Translations under genes and position numbers: made by a program
Source of the DNA: JAHEFU01 sp041395205
Lineage (GTDB): Bacteria > 4484-113 > JAFGCY01
Reading direction: 5' to 3'
Length of the DNA: 64,000 bases
Assembly: GCA_041395205.1 (NCBI GenBank)
Contig: JAWLAZ010000001.1
Location: forward strand, 868,001-932,000
Shown: piece by piece, positions 33,052 through 42,156 of the stretch
Layout: every line of letters begins with the position of its first letter
Position numbering within the stretch: the first letter of the stretch is position 1
The notes under the pieces: generated by a model
The model's database searches: none
What the model was told of the DNA's origin: nothing
Seen by the model: the letters and a program-made list of their open reading frames with translations, nothing else

Positions 33052-34110
33052 ATGCCAATTCCCCAGACGATGCAGGCCGTGCGCTTCCATCAGCACGGCG
33101 GTCCCGAGGTGCTGCGCTACGAGGAGGCACCCGTCCCCGCGATCGGCCCCAATGATGCACTGCTGCGCGTACGCGCCTGCGCCATGAACCGTCTGGATGT
33201 CGCCACGCGCATCGGCCCGCGCGGCTGGACGATTCCGCTGCCGCATATCCTCGGCTGCGACGTGGCGGGGGAAGTCGTGGCCTGGGGCAGCGAGGTGCGC
33301 GGGCTTACCGAGGGTCTGCCCTGCGTCGTGGCGCCGGGCCTGCCGGGAGCACCCGGGCCGGAGCGCAGCCGTGGCGATGACAACGTCGCCGCTGACTACG
33401 GCATCGTCGGCCTGTTCACCGACGGCGGCTATGCGGAATACCTGAGCGTGCCCGCCGCCAACCTGCTGCCGCGTCCGGAGCGCCTGAGCTGGGAGGAGGC
33501 CGCGGCCTTTCCGCTGACCTTCCTCACCGCCTGGCATATGCTCGGGATGCGCCGCAGTGCATTGCAGCCAGGGGAGAGCGTACTCGTGATGGGTGCCAAC
33601 AGCGGGGTGGGCACGGCCGCGATCCAGGTGGCGAAGGCCCGGGGCGCGGGCCTGGTGATTGCCACCGCGGGCGGCAGTGCCAATGCCCGGCGCGCGCTGG
33701 ATCTCGGTGCGGATGAGGTGATCGACCACTATGAACATGAGGGCACGCTGCACAAGCAGGTCTATGCGATCACCGGCGGACGCGGCGTGGATGTGGTGGT
33801 GGAGCATGTCGGTGCCGCCGTGTTCGGACAGTGCGTCAAGGCCCTGAAGCGCGGCGGACGGCTCGTGACCTGCGGCGTGACCACCGGCGGACGCGCTGAG
33901 CTGGACATCCAGATGCTGTTCGCCAAGCACCTCACGCTCTACGGCAGCTTCATGGGCTCGATGGGGGAGATGTACGAGCTCCTGCCGCTCGTGAATGACG
34001 GCCGGCTGCGCCCCGTGGTGGACCGCGTCCTGCCGCTGGCCGACGCCGTGCAGGCGCATGTGCTGCTGGAGCAGGGCGGGCACTTTGGCAAGATCGTGCT
34101 CGTGCCCTAG
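33052..34110 (+). CDS. MDR-superfamily alcohol dehydrogenase / quinone oxidoreductase
   Basis: 352 residues. GroES-like N-terminal domain (HGGPEVLRYEEAPVPAIGPNDALLRVRACAMNRLDVATR...LPHILGCDVAGEVVAWG) then a Rossmann domain with GANSGVGTAAIQVAKARGAGLVIATAGG at about 179-206. The catalytic-zinc Cys and the four-Cys structural zinc lobe of alcohol dehydrogenases are missing: the lobe is PGLPGAPGPERSRGDDN and the first ligand position is Asn (ACAMNRLD). This fits NADPH-dependent quinone or enoyl reductases. Substrate unknown. Leaderless start; its TAG stop forms the first half of a TAGAAT box for the next gene. Confidence 0.88.
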   Translation: MPIPQTMQAVRFHQHGGPEVLRYEEAPVPAIGPNDALLRVRACAMNRLDVATRIGPRGWTIPLPHILGCDVAGEVVAWGSEVRGLTEGLPCVVAPGLPGAPGPERSRGDDNVAADYGIVGLFTDGGYAEYLSVPAANLLPRPERLSWEEAAAFPLTFLTAWHMLGMRRSALQPGESVLVMGANSGVGTAAIQVAKARGAGLVIATAGGSANARRALDLGADEVIDHYEHEGTLHKQVYAITGGRGVDVVVEHVGAAVFGQCVKALKRGGRLVTCGVTTGGRAELDIQMLFAKHLTLYGSFMGSMGEMYELLPLVNDGRLRPVVDRVLPLADAVQAHVLLEQGGHFGKIVLVP

Positions 34111-34147
34111 AATCAGGGCGGTTGCAAACTGAGGGCGGCTCCCGTGG

Positions 34148-35359
34148 TTGGGTCGGGCCGCCAGGGTCTGGCTGGCAACCCGGAGACGTACCTTGCACAG
34201 CGGCTGGCTGACCGCGCATGCACGCTCATTCCTCGAGCAGCGTTTCGCGCGCGCGGATGACGGCTCCTACTTCCCGCACCAGCCGCTGCATGGCCTGTTT
34301 GGCAACAGTGAAACGGGCCGGCCGCTGCGTCTGGCGCGCAGCTACCGCCTGCTGCGCTGGCTGGATGCGCTGCAGCCCCGCAGCCTGGCGGACCTCGGTG
34401 CCGCGGAGGGCTACATTGCCAACCTGCTGCGCCTGCGCCAGGGCTGCCCCACACTCTGCATCGACCTTTCGCTGGAGGCCTGCCGCCGCGCCGCCGAGAT
34501 CCACGGCCAGCCGGCCGTTGCCAGCCCGCTGCAGGGGATTCCCCTGCCTGACGACAGCGTTGACACCGTGCTGCTGAGTGAGGTCTTCGAGCATCTGGAG
34601 AATCCGCTGCAGGTGATCCGCGAAATGGCACGTGTGGCCCGCCGCTACGTGGTGATCACCACGCAGGAGATCTGCATGAGCCGCCCGGAGCAGTGGATCC
34701 GCCTGCGCCTGCGCGATCTTGCCGAGGCGCACGGCGAGCTGAACTGGCTCTGCAGTGCGGACCTGCATTCCGTGTTCAGCGGGCCTGGCGCCAGTGCCCC
34801 GCAGTTCCGCCGCAGCCTGCGCCGTCTGGCAGCGCAGCTGGATCCGGCGGAGGCCGAAGCACATCTGCGCTGGCTGGCGGATCCAGTCCCGCGCCGCAGC
34901 GAGGGCATCATCTTCGTGGCCAGCCTCGATGGCAGCCCGGTCCCGCCCATGCCCACTGCTGACGATCCGCAGCTATGGCGGATGCTGATCGATGGCCCAG
35001 CCCTTGCCAGTCCGTCAGAGCATGTCTGGACCCTGGCAGACGGACGGGAGCTGCGTGCAGGAGAGGCACTCGACAGTGGCCTGCAGCCTGAGCAGGCCCT
35101 CACGCTGGAGACTCCCGCCACGGATGCGCTGGACCCTGCTGGTCTCAGCCGCCTCGCCAGGCGGCTGGACACGGAGAATGTGACCCGCAATCCCCTGGAG
35201 CGCCGCCTGCTGTCAGTACTGGTGCGCAGCATGGAGCGCATCGGCTACCTGAGCTGCAGTGATCCCTGGGCCGTACGCGCTGCCTGGCTGCGTCGCCGCC
35301 TGCAGCGGGATGCCCCGCCGAATATCCCGGATTCCACGACGGAAGCGAGCAGCGGATAG
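34148..35359 (+). CDS. SAM-dependent class I methyltransferase
   Basis: Up to 403 residues from TTG 34148; TTG 34193 is an alternative start. SAM motif I LADLGAAEGYIANLL is at about 80-94, the acidic post-I strand is TLCIDLS, and GIPLPDDSVDTVLLSEVFEHLENPLQVIREMARV is the motif II region of methyltransferase domain 11. The C-terminal ~200 residues are Leu/Ala/Arg-rich helical and not recognised; they include DPAEAEAHLRWLADPVPRRSEGIIFVASLDG. Substrate unknown. TAGAAT at 34108-34113 is formed partly by the upstream TAG stop. The SD-like GAGGG is 12 nt before TTG. Confidence 0.8.
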   Translation: MGRAARVWLATRRRTLHSGWLTAHARSFLEQRFARADDGSYFPHQPLHGLFGNSETGRPLRLARSYRLLRWLDALQPRSLADLGAAEGYIANLLRLRQGCPTLCIDLSLEACRRAAEIHGQPAVASPLQGIPLPDDSVDTVLLSEVFEHLENPLQVIREMARVARRYVVITTQEICMSRPEQWIRLRLRDLAEAHGELNWLCSADLHSVFSGPGASAPQFRRSLRRLAAQLDPAEAEAHLRWLADPVPRRSEGIIFVASLDGSPVPPMPTADDPQLWRMLIDGPALASPSEHVWTLADGRELRAGEALDSGLQPEQALTLETPATDALDPAGLSRLARRLDTENVTRNPLERRLLSVLVRSMERIGYLSCSDPWAVRAAWLRRRLQRDAPPNIPDSTTEASSG

Positions 35360-35362
35360 AAT
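35357..35362 (+). promoter_or_regulatory. -10 box built on the upstream stop codon
   Basis: TAGAAT; its TAG is the stop codon of the methyltransferase gene. ATG 35372 lies 9 nt later. Confidence 0.55.
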
Positions 35363-35371
35363 CCATGCGTC

Positions 35372-37042
35372 ATGAAATGCATGCCGCACAGGATCATCAC
35401 CTTCAGCCTGCTCTTGCTGGCCCTCTGCCTGCAGGCGCTCCCGGCACAGGCCGAAAGCGAGCTGCGTGAGCAGCTGCGCCAACTCAGCAACCAGTCCGAA
35501 CACAAGCGCATCGAGGCCGGCAACTGGTTCGCCGCGCATGGCCGCGAGCATATGCCCGAGCTGCGCGAGCTGCTGCAGGACCATGATGCCGAGCTCAGCT
35601 ACGGCAGCGCGCTGGCGCTGGGTCTGATGGGCAAGGGGGCAGCCGAGGCCCTGCCGGATCTCGTGGACCAGCTCACCAATCCGGACATCACCGACGTCGT
35701 GGTGCAGAGCATCATGCGCGTCACTGACAACTGGCAATCCGTGTTCAGCCAGCTCACCCACCATAAGACACCCTACGGCCGGCAGGTCGGAGCCCGGGCC
35801 TACGGGCTCTGCGGCCGGGCCGAGGCCGCGCTCCCGCAGCTGACGGAACTGCTGGCGGATCCCGATGCCGATGTTGCCAAGGCAGCCAGCCGCGCGCTCG
35901 TGTGGTATCCGAATGATGCCGCCGCCGCCGTACCCGGGCTCGAGGCCCAGCTCAAGCACAGCGATCCCGGGGTGCGGGCCACGGCGCTGTTCACGCTGGA
36001 GATGATCGAGGGCAGCCGCCCCGAGCGGGCGGCAAAGGCGGTCCGGGCGCTGCTGGACGATCCCGAGCCGCAGGTGCGCAGTGCGGCGATCAGCACCGCG
36101 GTCCGGCTCAGCCCGCAGGACACGGCACTCGTGACGAAACTCACAGCCATGCTGGAGGATGAGGACCCGGTTGTGCGTGTCAACGCGGCCTTCACGCTGG
36201 CGCGCTTCGGTGAACGGGCCGCACCCGCCGTTGGCAAGCTGGCCGAGACGCTCGGGCGCAAGCTCTGGTATCTGGCTCCCTACAGTTCGGAAATGGCAAC
36301 GAACAATGTCTGGGCCCCGCTCGCGGCGCTCGGTGCAATCGGCTCCAAGGCCAGCCCGGCCCTGCCGCAGGTGCGGGCCCTGCTGGATGATCCCTACCAC
36401 GCCCTGAATGCCGCGGAGGCGATCTGGCAGATCAGCGGTGATGCCGGTGACCTGATCCGCATCGTCGAGGGCGAGCTGGAAAGTGGCGACAGCGCACGGA
36501 TCCTCGAGGGCCTCGGGGTGGCCCAGGACATGGGACAGGCCGGGCGTGAGCTGCTGCCGGACATCAGCCGCCTGCTGCTCAGCCAGGAGTCCGTGATCCG
36601 CCAGGCCAGCGTGGAAGTGATGTCCGTGCTGGCTGACGATCCCGGCATGGCGGCGGAGATGTATGGTTCACTGCTGGGCGAAGCCAGCCCCGATGAGCGG
36701 CTGGTGATCCTCAACCGCCTGCGCGAATTCGGTGCGGATGCGCGCGTGGCCCTAGACGACATCAACCTGCTGCTCAGTGGCGACGACGACTTCGAGCTGG
36801 CGCTGGCCGCTTCCACGATGTATACGATTTCCGGCGAGCTCCAGCCCAGCCGCGATGTGCTGCTGGATGTGCTCAGCCGTGACAACGAGGATGCGCTGGC
36901 GGTGGCGGCGCACTGCCTGCGGCTGATGGGACGCTATGCCGAGCCGGCCCTCGCGCGCCTGCGTGAGATCGCCGCTGACAACAGCATGGCGGACAGTGCG
37001 CGCAATGCGGCGCAGCGCGCGCTGGACGAACTGGGCGGCTGA
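35372..37042 (+). CDS. Exported HEAT-repeat protein
   Basis: 556 residues. Signal peptide MKCMPHRIITFSLLLLALCLQALPAQA, then a solenoid of about 14 HEAT/PBS-lyase-like repeats: LSYGSALALGLMGKGAAEALPDLVDQL, RQVGARAYGLCGRAEAALPQLTELLADPDADVAKAASRALVWYP, VRATALFTLEMI, VRVNAAFTLARFGERAAPAVGKLAETL, LAVAAHCLRLMGRYAEPALARLREIA. No enzyme motif. Probably a periplasmic or surface protein-interaction scaffold. The leaderless start lies behind TAGAAT. It ends exactly against the stop of the convergent TPR-like gene (shared TGATCA). Confidence 0.85.
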   Translation: MKCMPHRIITFSLLLLALCLQALPAQAESELREQLRQLSNQSEHKRIEAGNWFAAHGREHMPELRELLQDHDAELSYGSALALGLMGKGAAEALPDLVDQLTNPDITDVVVQSIMRVTDNWQSVFSQLTHHKTPYGRQVGARAYGLCGRAEAALPQLTELLADPDADVAKAASRALVWYPNDAAAAVPGLEAQLKHSDPGVRATALFTLEMIEGSRPERAAKAVRALLDDPEPQVRSAAISTAVRLSPQDTALVTKLTAMLEDEDPVVRVNAAFTLARFGERAAPAVGKLAETLGRKLWYLAPYSSEMATNNVWAPLAALGAIGSKASPALPQVRALLDDPYHALNAAEAIWQISGDAGDLIRIVEGELESGDSARILEGLGVAQDMGQAGRELLPDISRLLLSQESVIRQASVEVMSVLADDPGMAAEMYGSLLGEASPDERLVILNRLREFGADARVALDDINLLLSGDDDFELALAASTMYTISGELQPSRDVLLDVLSRDNEDALAVAAHCLRLMGRYAEPALARLREIAADNSMADSARNAAQRALDELGG

Positions 37043-37849
37043 TCAGGCCTGCTGCTGTATGCCTGCCGCGAGGATGCGCTGCGCGTCGAGCAGCTGCTGG
37101 CGGTAGAACTGTGCATCGGCGCTCTGATGCTCGTCTTGGCTCTCCTCCTGGGAGGCCAGGTACTCAAGCACGCTCTCCAGGCGGGCCGCGGCGGATTCAT
37201 CACCGGACTGCAGCCGGGCCAGTTCCAGCCAGCCGAGGTTCAAAAGCACCTTGCCGGAGCAGGCCGGACCCGGCTCGGCTTCCAGCCCCTGTACCGCCGC
37301 ATCCTGCACCGCCAGATCCAGCGCGCGCTGCAGGGCCTGCACGGCCCCCTGGCCATCGGCGAGCGCCATGCGGTGTACGCCCTCGGCCCAGCAGGCCATG
37401 CTCTGCGGCCAGGCGGGCTTGCCGAGCTGACGCCGCCACTTGAGGCTGTCCTGGGCCGCCTTCAGCCCGCGTTCATAGTGGCGCTGGGCGCGCGGGAAGT
37501 CGTCACCCCAGCACCAGGCGAGATCGGCCGCGAGGTTGTAGCTGGCAACGTTGGCACTGTCCAGCCGCCGGTTGCGGGTTTCCTCGTCGGCGGCACGGGC
37601 AGACTGGCTCAGGCATTCGGCAATCGCGGCGTCCGCGAATTCGATGCAGTGGTCCAGGCTGCGCCCGGCCCATTCACCCATCACCATGCCCTGGCGGGCG
37701 AAGAGGAACAGCACGCGGCGCTCCAGCTCATCCTGGAAGCTGAAGTCAATCCAGGCCACGGCCGCCGCCGCGCCGCCGCTCTCGAGTTTCTGGCGCAGGG
37801 CCGGCCAGTGCTGCCGGAAGAAGTCCTGCTGCTGCTGGAAGGTCTCCAT
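37043..37849 (-). CDS. TPR-like cytoplasmic protein, function unknown
   Basis: 268 residues, no signal peptide. Helical throughout with TPR-like pairs: NVASYNLAADLAWCWGDDFPRAQRHYERGLKAAQ, MACWAEGVHRMALADGQGAVQALQRALDLAVQDA, KVLLNLGWLELARLQSGDESAAARLESVLEYL. The N-terminal third (FRQHWPALRQKLESGGAAAAVAWIDFSFQDELERRVLFLFARQGM) is distinctive but unrecognised. Start ATG 37849 has GGGAG 5 nt upstream. Convergent with the HEAT gene; upstream of hppA and on the same strand, but separated from it by a terminator. Confidence 0.75.
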   Translation of the reverse strand: METFQQQQDFFRQHWPALRQKLESGGAAAAVAWIDFSFQDELERRVLFLFARQGMVMGEWAGRSLDHCIEFADAAIAECLSQSARAADEETRNRRLDSANVASYNLAADLAWCWGDDFPRAQRHYERGLKAAQDSLKWRRQLGKPAWPQSMACWAEGVHRMALADGQGAVQALQRALDLAVQDAAVQGLEAEPGPACSGKVLLNLGWLELARLQSGDESAAARLESVLEYLASQEESQDEHQSADAQFYRQQLLDAQRILAAGIQQQA

Positions 37850-37921
37850 ACATCTCCCTTATCCTGATCCGCGGTTTCCAGTCTAGCGCAGGATGCCCGC
37901 TGCCATGACCCCGGAAATGGA

Positions 37922-37945
37922 AACGGCCCGGTTTCCCGGGCCGTT
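37922..37945 (-). terminator. Hairpin terminator downstream of hppA
   Basis: Perfect 10-bp stem AACGGCCCGG/CCGGGCCGTT with a 4-nt loop, 25 nt after the hppA stop; a short T stretch follows on the minus strand. Confidence 0.7.
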
Positions 37946-37969
37946 GTCAGATTCGGATGGAAGTCCCGC

Positions 37970-40189
37970 CTAGACGGCGCCGCTCACGAACAGGCCGGCG
38001 AACACGAGCGCCACGATGCTCATCAGCTTGATGAGGATGTTGAGGCTCGGGCCCGAGGTGTCCTTGAAGGGATCGCCCACGGTGTCGCCGACGACCGCCG
38101 CCTTGTGCGGGTCGCTGCCCTTGATGATCTGGCTGATCACGAACTGCTCCTCGGCCTCGCTGCCGGGGTTCTGCGCCTTGTAGGCAGCCAGCTTCTCCTT
38201 CTCGGTCGGGTTGAAGTTCTCGATGGTCCTGGCAACCCAGTTGGCCTCGCCGTATTCCTTCTTGATCTCCTCGATCAGGCCCTTCTGCTCAATGAACTTC
38301 TTGGCGTTGTCCCAGGCACCGCCGGAGTTGGACATGAACAGCGCGATCATCACGCCGCTCGCCAGCGCACCGGCCAGCAGGCCGCCCACGGCCTCGGCAC
38401 CCTGGCCGCTGATGAAGCGGAACAGCAGGCCGATCGCGATCGGGCTGGCGATGGCCAGCAGGCCGGGCAGCACCATCTTCTGCAGGGAAGCCTGGGTGGA
38501 GATCGCGATGCAGGTCTTGTAGTCGCCGACAACACCCTCGCGGCCCTCACGCAGGCCCTCGATGGTGTTGAACTGGCGGCGCACCTCGTTGACCATCTGC
38601 TGGGCGGCGTGGCCCACGGCGGTCATCGTCAGTGCGCTGAACAGGAAGGGCAGCATCGCGCCGATCAGCACGCAGATCATCACGACCGGGCTGTTCAGGT
38701 CAATGCTCGTGATGTTGGACTTGGCGCTGTAGGCGCTGAAGAAGGCCACGGCGGTCAGGGCGGCGGAGCCGATCGCGAAGCCCTTGCCAATCGCGGCGGT
38801 GGTGTTGCCGACGCTGTCCAGCTCGTCGGTGCGCTCACGCACCTCGGGGGGCAGGCCGGCCTGCTCGGCGATACCGCCGGCGTTGTCAGCCACGGGGCCG
38901 TAGGCATCGACGGCCAGCGTCACGCCCAGCGTGGAGAGCATGCCGACCGCGGCGATCGCGATCCCGAACAGGCCCATGTTGGGGTTGCCGCTGAAGCCGC
39001 CCGGAGCGCCGTAGGCCACCATGATGGCAACGCAGATCACCAGCAGCGGCAGCGCCGTGGAGACCATGCCCACGCTCACGCCGGAGATGATATTGACGGC
39101 GGGGCCACTGCGGGAGGACTTCGCGATGAAGCGGGTCGGCCCGTATTCCGCGCTGGTGTAGAACTCGGTCAGCCAGGCGATCACGGATCCGGAGGCCAGA
39201 CCGCCGAGCAGGGCCCAGAACAGGCCCCAGCCGGCGAGGATGCTCTGGTACATCCAGATGATCCCGGCGCTGCCGAGCACAGTGATCGCCGCCGCCCAGA
39301 GCGTACCGCTGCGCAGGGCGTCATGCGGGTTGGAGCTCGTGAACATGTTGGTGTAGCCGATGCCGATCAGCGAGGCGATGATCCCGATCCCGGAGATCAG
39401 CAGCGGGATCAGGAAGCCCTCGTTGCCACCGACGGCGATGTAGCCGAGCAGCATCGCGGCGATGATCGAACCGACATAGGACTCGAACAGGTCGGCACCC
39501 ATGCCGGCCACGTCGCCGACGTTGTCACCGACGTTATCGGCGATCGCGGCGGGGTTGCGCGGATCATCCTCGGGGATGCCCGCCTCCACCTTGCCGGCGA
39601 GGTCAGCGCCGACGTCGGCGGCCTTCGTGTAGATGCCGCCGCCCACGCGGGCGAACAGGGCGATCGAGGAAGCGCCGAGGCTGAAGCCGAGGATGTCATA
39701 GGACAGCGCATCCTGGATGCTCACGCCGAGGAACTGGGTGAAGACGTAGAACAGGCCCGTGATGCCCAGCAGGCCGAGGCCGACCACGGCCAGGCCGAGC
39801 ACCGCACCGGAGCTGAAGGCCACGCGCAGGGCGGCCGGCAGGCTCTCGATGGCGGCGTTGGTGGTGCGCGCATTGGCGAGGGTCGCGGTCTTCATGCCGA
39901 GGAAGCCGGCCAGCGCGGAGGCACCGGCGCCGAGCGCGAAGCTGACAGCGGTCTTCCAGCCCATGCCTTCCGCCGGGATCACGCTGATGATCACGAACAG
40001 CACCAGCACGAAGATGCCGATTACCTGGTATTCCTTGCTCAGGAAGGCGCTTGCACCTTCGTAGATCGCCTTGCAGAGCCACTGCATGCGCTCATTGCCC
40101 GCACTCTTCTTCGCAATCCCTGCATTGATCACGAAGGAGAATACGAGGCTGACTAATGCCACGGCCATGACGGCCAGCACGAATTCCAT
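37970..40189 (-). CDS. hppA: Membrane-bound ion-pumping pyrophosphatase, K+-dependent type
   Basis: 739 residues with ~16 hydrophobic helices. It hydrolyses pyrophosphate to pump H+ or Na+ across the cytoplasmic membrane. The signature DVGADLAGKVEAGIPEDDPRNPAAIADNVGDNVGDVAGMGADLFESY carries the Mg-PPi binding aspartates; a second acidic cluster lies near the C-terminus (NSGGAWDNAKKFIE, GDTVGDPFKDTSGPSLN). In GNTTAAIGKG the fifth residue is Ala, where K+-independent enzymes have Lys (GNTTKA), so this is the K+-dependent subfamily. Whether Na+ or H+ is pumped cannot be decided from what I read. It may recycle PPi made by biosynthesis. The leader carries an 8-bp inverted repeat (40212-40242). 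Confidence 0.97.
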   Translation of the reverse strand: MEFVLAVMAVALVSLVFSFVINAGIAKKSAGNERMQWLCKAIYEGASAFLSKEYQVIGIFVLVLFVIISVIPAEGMGWKTAVSFALGAGASALAGFLGMKTATLANARTTNAAIESLPAALRVAFSSGAVLGLAVVGLGLLGITGLFYVFTQFLGVSIQDALSYDILGFSLGASSIALFARVGGGIYTKAADVGADLAGKVEAGIPEDDPRNPAAIADNVGDNVGDVAGMGADLFESYVGSIIAAMLLGYIAVGGNEGFLIPLLISGIGIIASLIGIGYTNMFTSSNPHDALRSGTLWAAAITVLGSAGIIWMYQSILAGWGLFWALLGGLASGSVIAWLTEFYTSAEYGPTRFIAKSSRSGPAVNIISGVSVGMVSTALPLLVICVAIMVAYGAPGGFSGNPNMGLFGIAIAAVGMLSTLGVTLAVDAYGPVADNAGGIAEQAGLPPEVRERTDELDSVGNTTAAIGKGFAIGSAALTAVAFFSAYSAKSNITSIDLNSPVVMICVLIGAMLPFLFSALTMTAVGHAAQQMVNEVRRQFNTIEGLREGREGVVGDYKTCIAISTQASLQKMVLPGLLAIASPIAIGLLFRFISGQGAEAVGGLLAGALASGVMIALFMSNSGGAWDNAKKFIEQKGLIEEIKKEYGEANWVARTIENFNPTEKEKLAAYKAQNPGSEAEEQFVISQIIKGSDPHKAAVVGDTVGDPFKDTSGPSLNILIKLMSIVALVFAGLFVSGAV

Positions 40190-40211
40190 TCTGCCTTCTC
40201 CCGGATTCCCG

Positions 40212-40242
40212 ATACCTTTCCCCTTGTATAGGTAAAAGGTAT
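40212..40242 (-). promoter_or_regulatory. Inverted repeat in the hppA upstream region
   Basis: Arms ATACCTTT and AAAGGTAT (8 bp, perfect) separated by 15 nt, about 25 nt before the hppA ATG. A CATAAT -10-like box lies just upstream. Operator or leader hairpin. Confidence 0.4.
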
Positions 40243-40308
40243 TTCAAATTATGATGCGGATATTTTAGCGTCTAACCGGAATTAGGCAAGTGCCGCGCCT
40301 GCACTGCA

Positions 40309-40863
40309 TCAGCGCTCAAGGATGAAGCTGAGGTGCCATTCCGCATGGCGGCAGCTCAGGGCTTCCCATTCCCCGCGGCTCAGGCTGCCAAGCATCAGGT
40401 TCGGCTGCAGGCTCTGCGCGGCGCGGAATTCAGCGATCTGCTGCTGCAGAATCTCCAGTCCGGCGCTGCACTGCAGTCCGGCATCCGGCAGGATCTCGCT
40501 GTTGAGCCGGGCCGGAGCCTCGACGGGCATGCTCAGCCCGCCCGTCAGGAAGCGCCGGCGCAGCATCCCGAACACGAGGCGCATCGGCAAGGGGAAACGG
40601 TAGGCGGCGGGATGCACCGCCAGGCGCAGGGTCAGGCCCAGGTGTCCGAGCATCTGCCCCAGCGGCATATTGCCAAGGTGTACCAGCCGGCTATCCCCGG
40701 GGGCGAGATCCGCCCGCACGGTATTGCCGTCCTGCACGAGCTCAGTCAGGCGCTCAGCTTCAGCCAGGATGTCCGCAAAGCTGCTCAGCTGCAGTTTGCG
40801 GCGCTGGCTGAGGACACTGCGGGGGTCGATCCGGGCAGGCTGACTGCCATTGTTCTGAGGCAT
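40309..40863 (-). CDS. DUF1569 / DinB-like protein
   Basis: 184 residues. The family pattern is visible: FADILAEAERLTE, then LVHLGNMPLGQMLGHLGLTLRLAVHP (the 'GnwslgQ.l.HLa' helix with the first His), and the C-terminal LGSLSRGEWEALSCRHAEWHLSFILER (EW...H...H). The conserved His residues fit the three-His metal site of the DinB/DUF1569 four-helix bundle. Cytoplasmic, molecular role unknown. Start ATG 40863 is preceded on the minus strand by GATAGT 7 nt upstream and no SD, so it is probably leaderless. Confidence 0.75.
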   Translation of the reverse strand: MPQNNGSQPARIDPRSVLSQRRKLQLSSFADILAEAERLTELVQDGNTVRADLAPGDSRLVHLGNMPLGQMLGHLGLTLRLAVHPAAYRFPLPMRLVFGMLRRRFLTGGLSMPVEAPARLNSEILPDAGLQCSAGLEILQQQIAEFRAAQSLQPNLMLGSLSRGEWEALSCRHAEWHLSFILER

Positions 40864-40939
40864 GCAGAGAACTATCTCGGAAGCATCGCGGCTATCGTGA
40901 ATGAGCGCAGCACAGTGGTGTAAGCAGGTGATCTGCTTT

Positions 40940-42052
40940 TCAGCCTTCCACGTCCGGAATCAGGCCCGTCGTGAATTCCACCGGGTCGAAGTCCAGCAGG
41001 TCGTCGATCTGTTCTCCGACGCCGATGTAGAGCACGGGGATCTTCAGGCTGTTGACCACGGCGAACAGCGTGCCACCCTTGGCACTGCCATCCAGCTTGT
41101 TCATCGCCACGCCGGTCAGCTCGCAGGCCTCATTGAACAGCTCGGCCTGGCTCATCGCATTCTGCCCGACCGTGGCATCCAGCACCAGGATGCGGGTCAC
41201 TGCCGCGCCCTCGCAGGCCTTGTCAATCGTGCGGGTGACCTTGCTGAGCTCCTGCATCAGGTTGTGCTTGGTCTGCAGCCGGCCGGCGGTGTCCACGATC
41301 AGCACGTCCATCCCACGCGCGGCCGCGGCCTGGGTGGCATCGAAGACCACGGCGGCGGGATCCGCGCCCTGCTGGCCGGTGACGATGTCCACGCCGATGC
41401 GCCCCGCCCAGACGCTGAGCTGCTCAGTGGCGGCAGCGCGGAAGGTGTCGGCGGCGGCGAGGATCACCTTCAGACCCTCGGCCCGCAGGCGGTGGGCGAG
41501 CTTCGCGGAGATCGTGGTCTTGCCGCTGCCGTTCACACCCACGAGCATGATCACATTCAGGCGGCCCGGCACCAGCGGCACGGGCTCACGCACATCGGCG
41601 AGCACGCCCTGCAGCACCTCGCGGGCCACGGGCGGTACATCCCGGCGGTAGGCCAGGCCCCGGTCGCGCATTTCACGGCGGATGCGCTCCACCAGCTCGG
41701 TGGCCAGCTCCATCCCGACATCGGAAAGCAGCAGGGCATCGAGGATGTCGTCATAGTAGGCATCATCCACGAGCTGGCCCGGGTCGGAACTGAAGGCCGA
41801 AGTGAAGAAGGCCCGCGTCCGGTTCAGAGCGGTGCGGAAGCGGCTGCGGCTTGCTGCCGGATCGGCTGGCGGAGGCGGCGCTGCTGCCGGGGCGGCCACG
41901 GGCGTTTCGGCCGGAGCCTTGACGGGTGGCTCGGGAGGCTGTTCAGCAGCCGTATCCACATCCACCTGCGGCTGCTCGAGCGCAGGCTCCGCCGTCGGTG
42001 CAGCCACATCCTCAGGCTTCTTCTTCCGCTTGAACAGGTCCAGCAGTCCCAT
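40940..42052 (-). CDS. ftsY: Signal recognition particle receptor FtsY
   Basis: 370 residues from ATG 42052 (MGLLDLFKRKKK). A Pro/Ala/Glu-rich acidic A domain of about 70 residues precedes the NG domain. GTPase motifs: GVNGSGKTTISAKLA (G1), DTFRAAATEQL, DTAGRLQTKHNLMQEL (G3) and NKLDGSAKGG (G4), ending with LYIGVGEQIDDLLDFDPVEFTTGL. It docks SRP-ribosome complexes at the membrane for cotranslational insertion. A longer in-frame start exists 60 nt upstream, but TAGAAT on the minus strand (42066-42061) lies 8 nt before ATG 42052, pointing to a leaderless message. Confidence 0.96.
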   Translation of the reverse strand: MGLLDLFKRKKKPEDVAAPTAEPALEQPQVDVDTAAEQPPEPPVKAPAETPVAAPAAAPPPPADPAASRSRFRTALNRTRAFFTSAFSSDPGQLVDDAYYDDILDALLLSDVGMELATELVERIRREMRDRGLAYRRDVPPVAREVLQGVLADVREPVPLVPGRLNVIMLVGVNGSGKTTISAKLAHRLRAEGLKVILAAADTFRAAATEQLSVWAGRIGVDIVTGQQGADPAAVVFDATQAAAARGMDVLIVDTAGRLQTKHNLMQELSKVTRTIDKACEGAAVTRILVLDATVGQNAMSQAELFNEACELTGVAMNKLDGSAKGGTLFAVVNSLKIPVLYIGVGEQIDDLLDFDPVEFTTGLIPDVEG

Positions 42053-42060
42053 GCGCGCAT

Positions 42061-42066
42061 ATTCTA
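42061..42066 (-). promoter_or_regulatory. -10 box for leaderless ftsY
   Basis: TAGAAT on the minus strand, 8 nt before the ftsY ATG. Confidence 0.6.
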
Positions 42067-42156
42067 GCGTCAGCCTGACAAATCCCGGCCAAGGCGTTTG
42101 ATTCCCCGCCACATGGGTAAGATTTGTGGTTAAGATCTCAAGGAAAGTGACTGAAC

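Noticed and set aside
2981..40156. Very long antisense reading frames opposite real genes (for example 2981-4444, 6578-8698, 9219-12056, 24877-27366 and 38105-40156)
   Set aside because: They lie fully opposite genes with clear family motifs, are His/Arg/Gly/Ala-rich as expected for reversed G+C-rich codons, and have no signals or domains.
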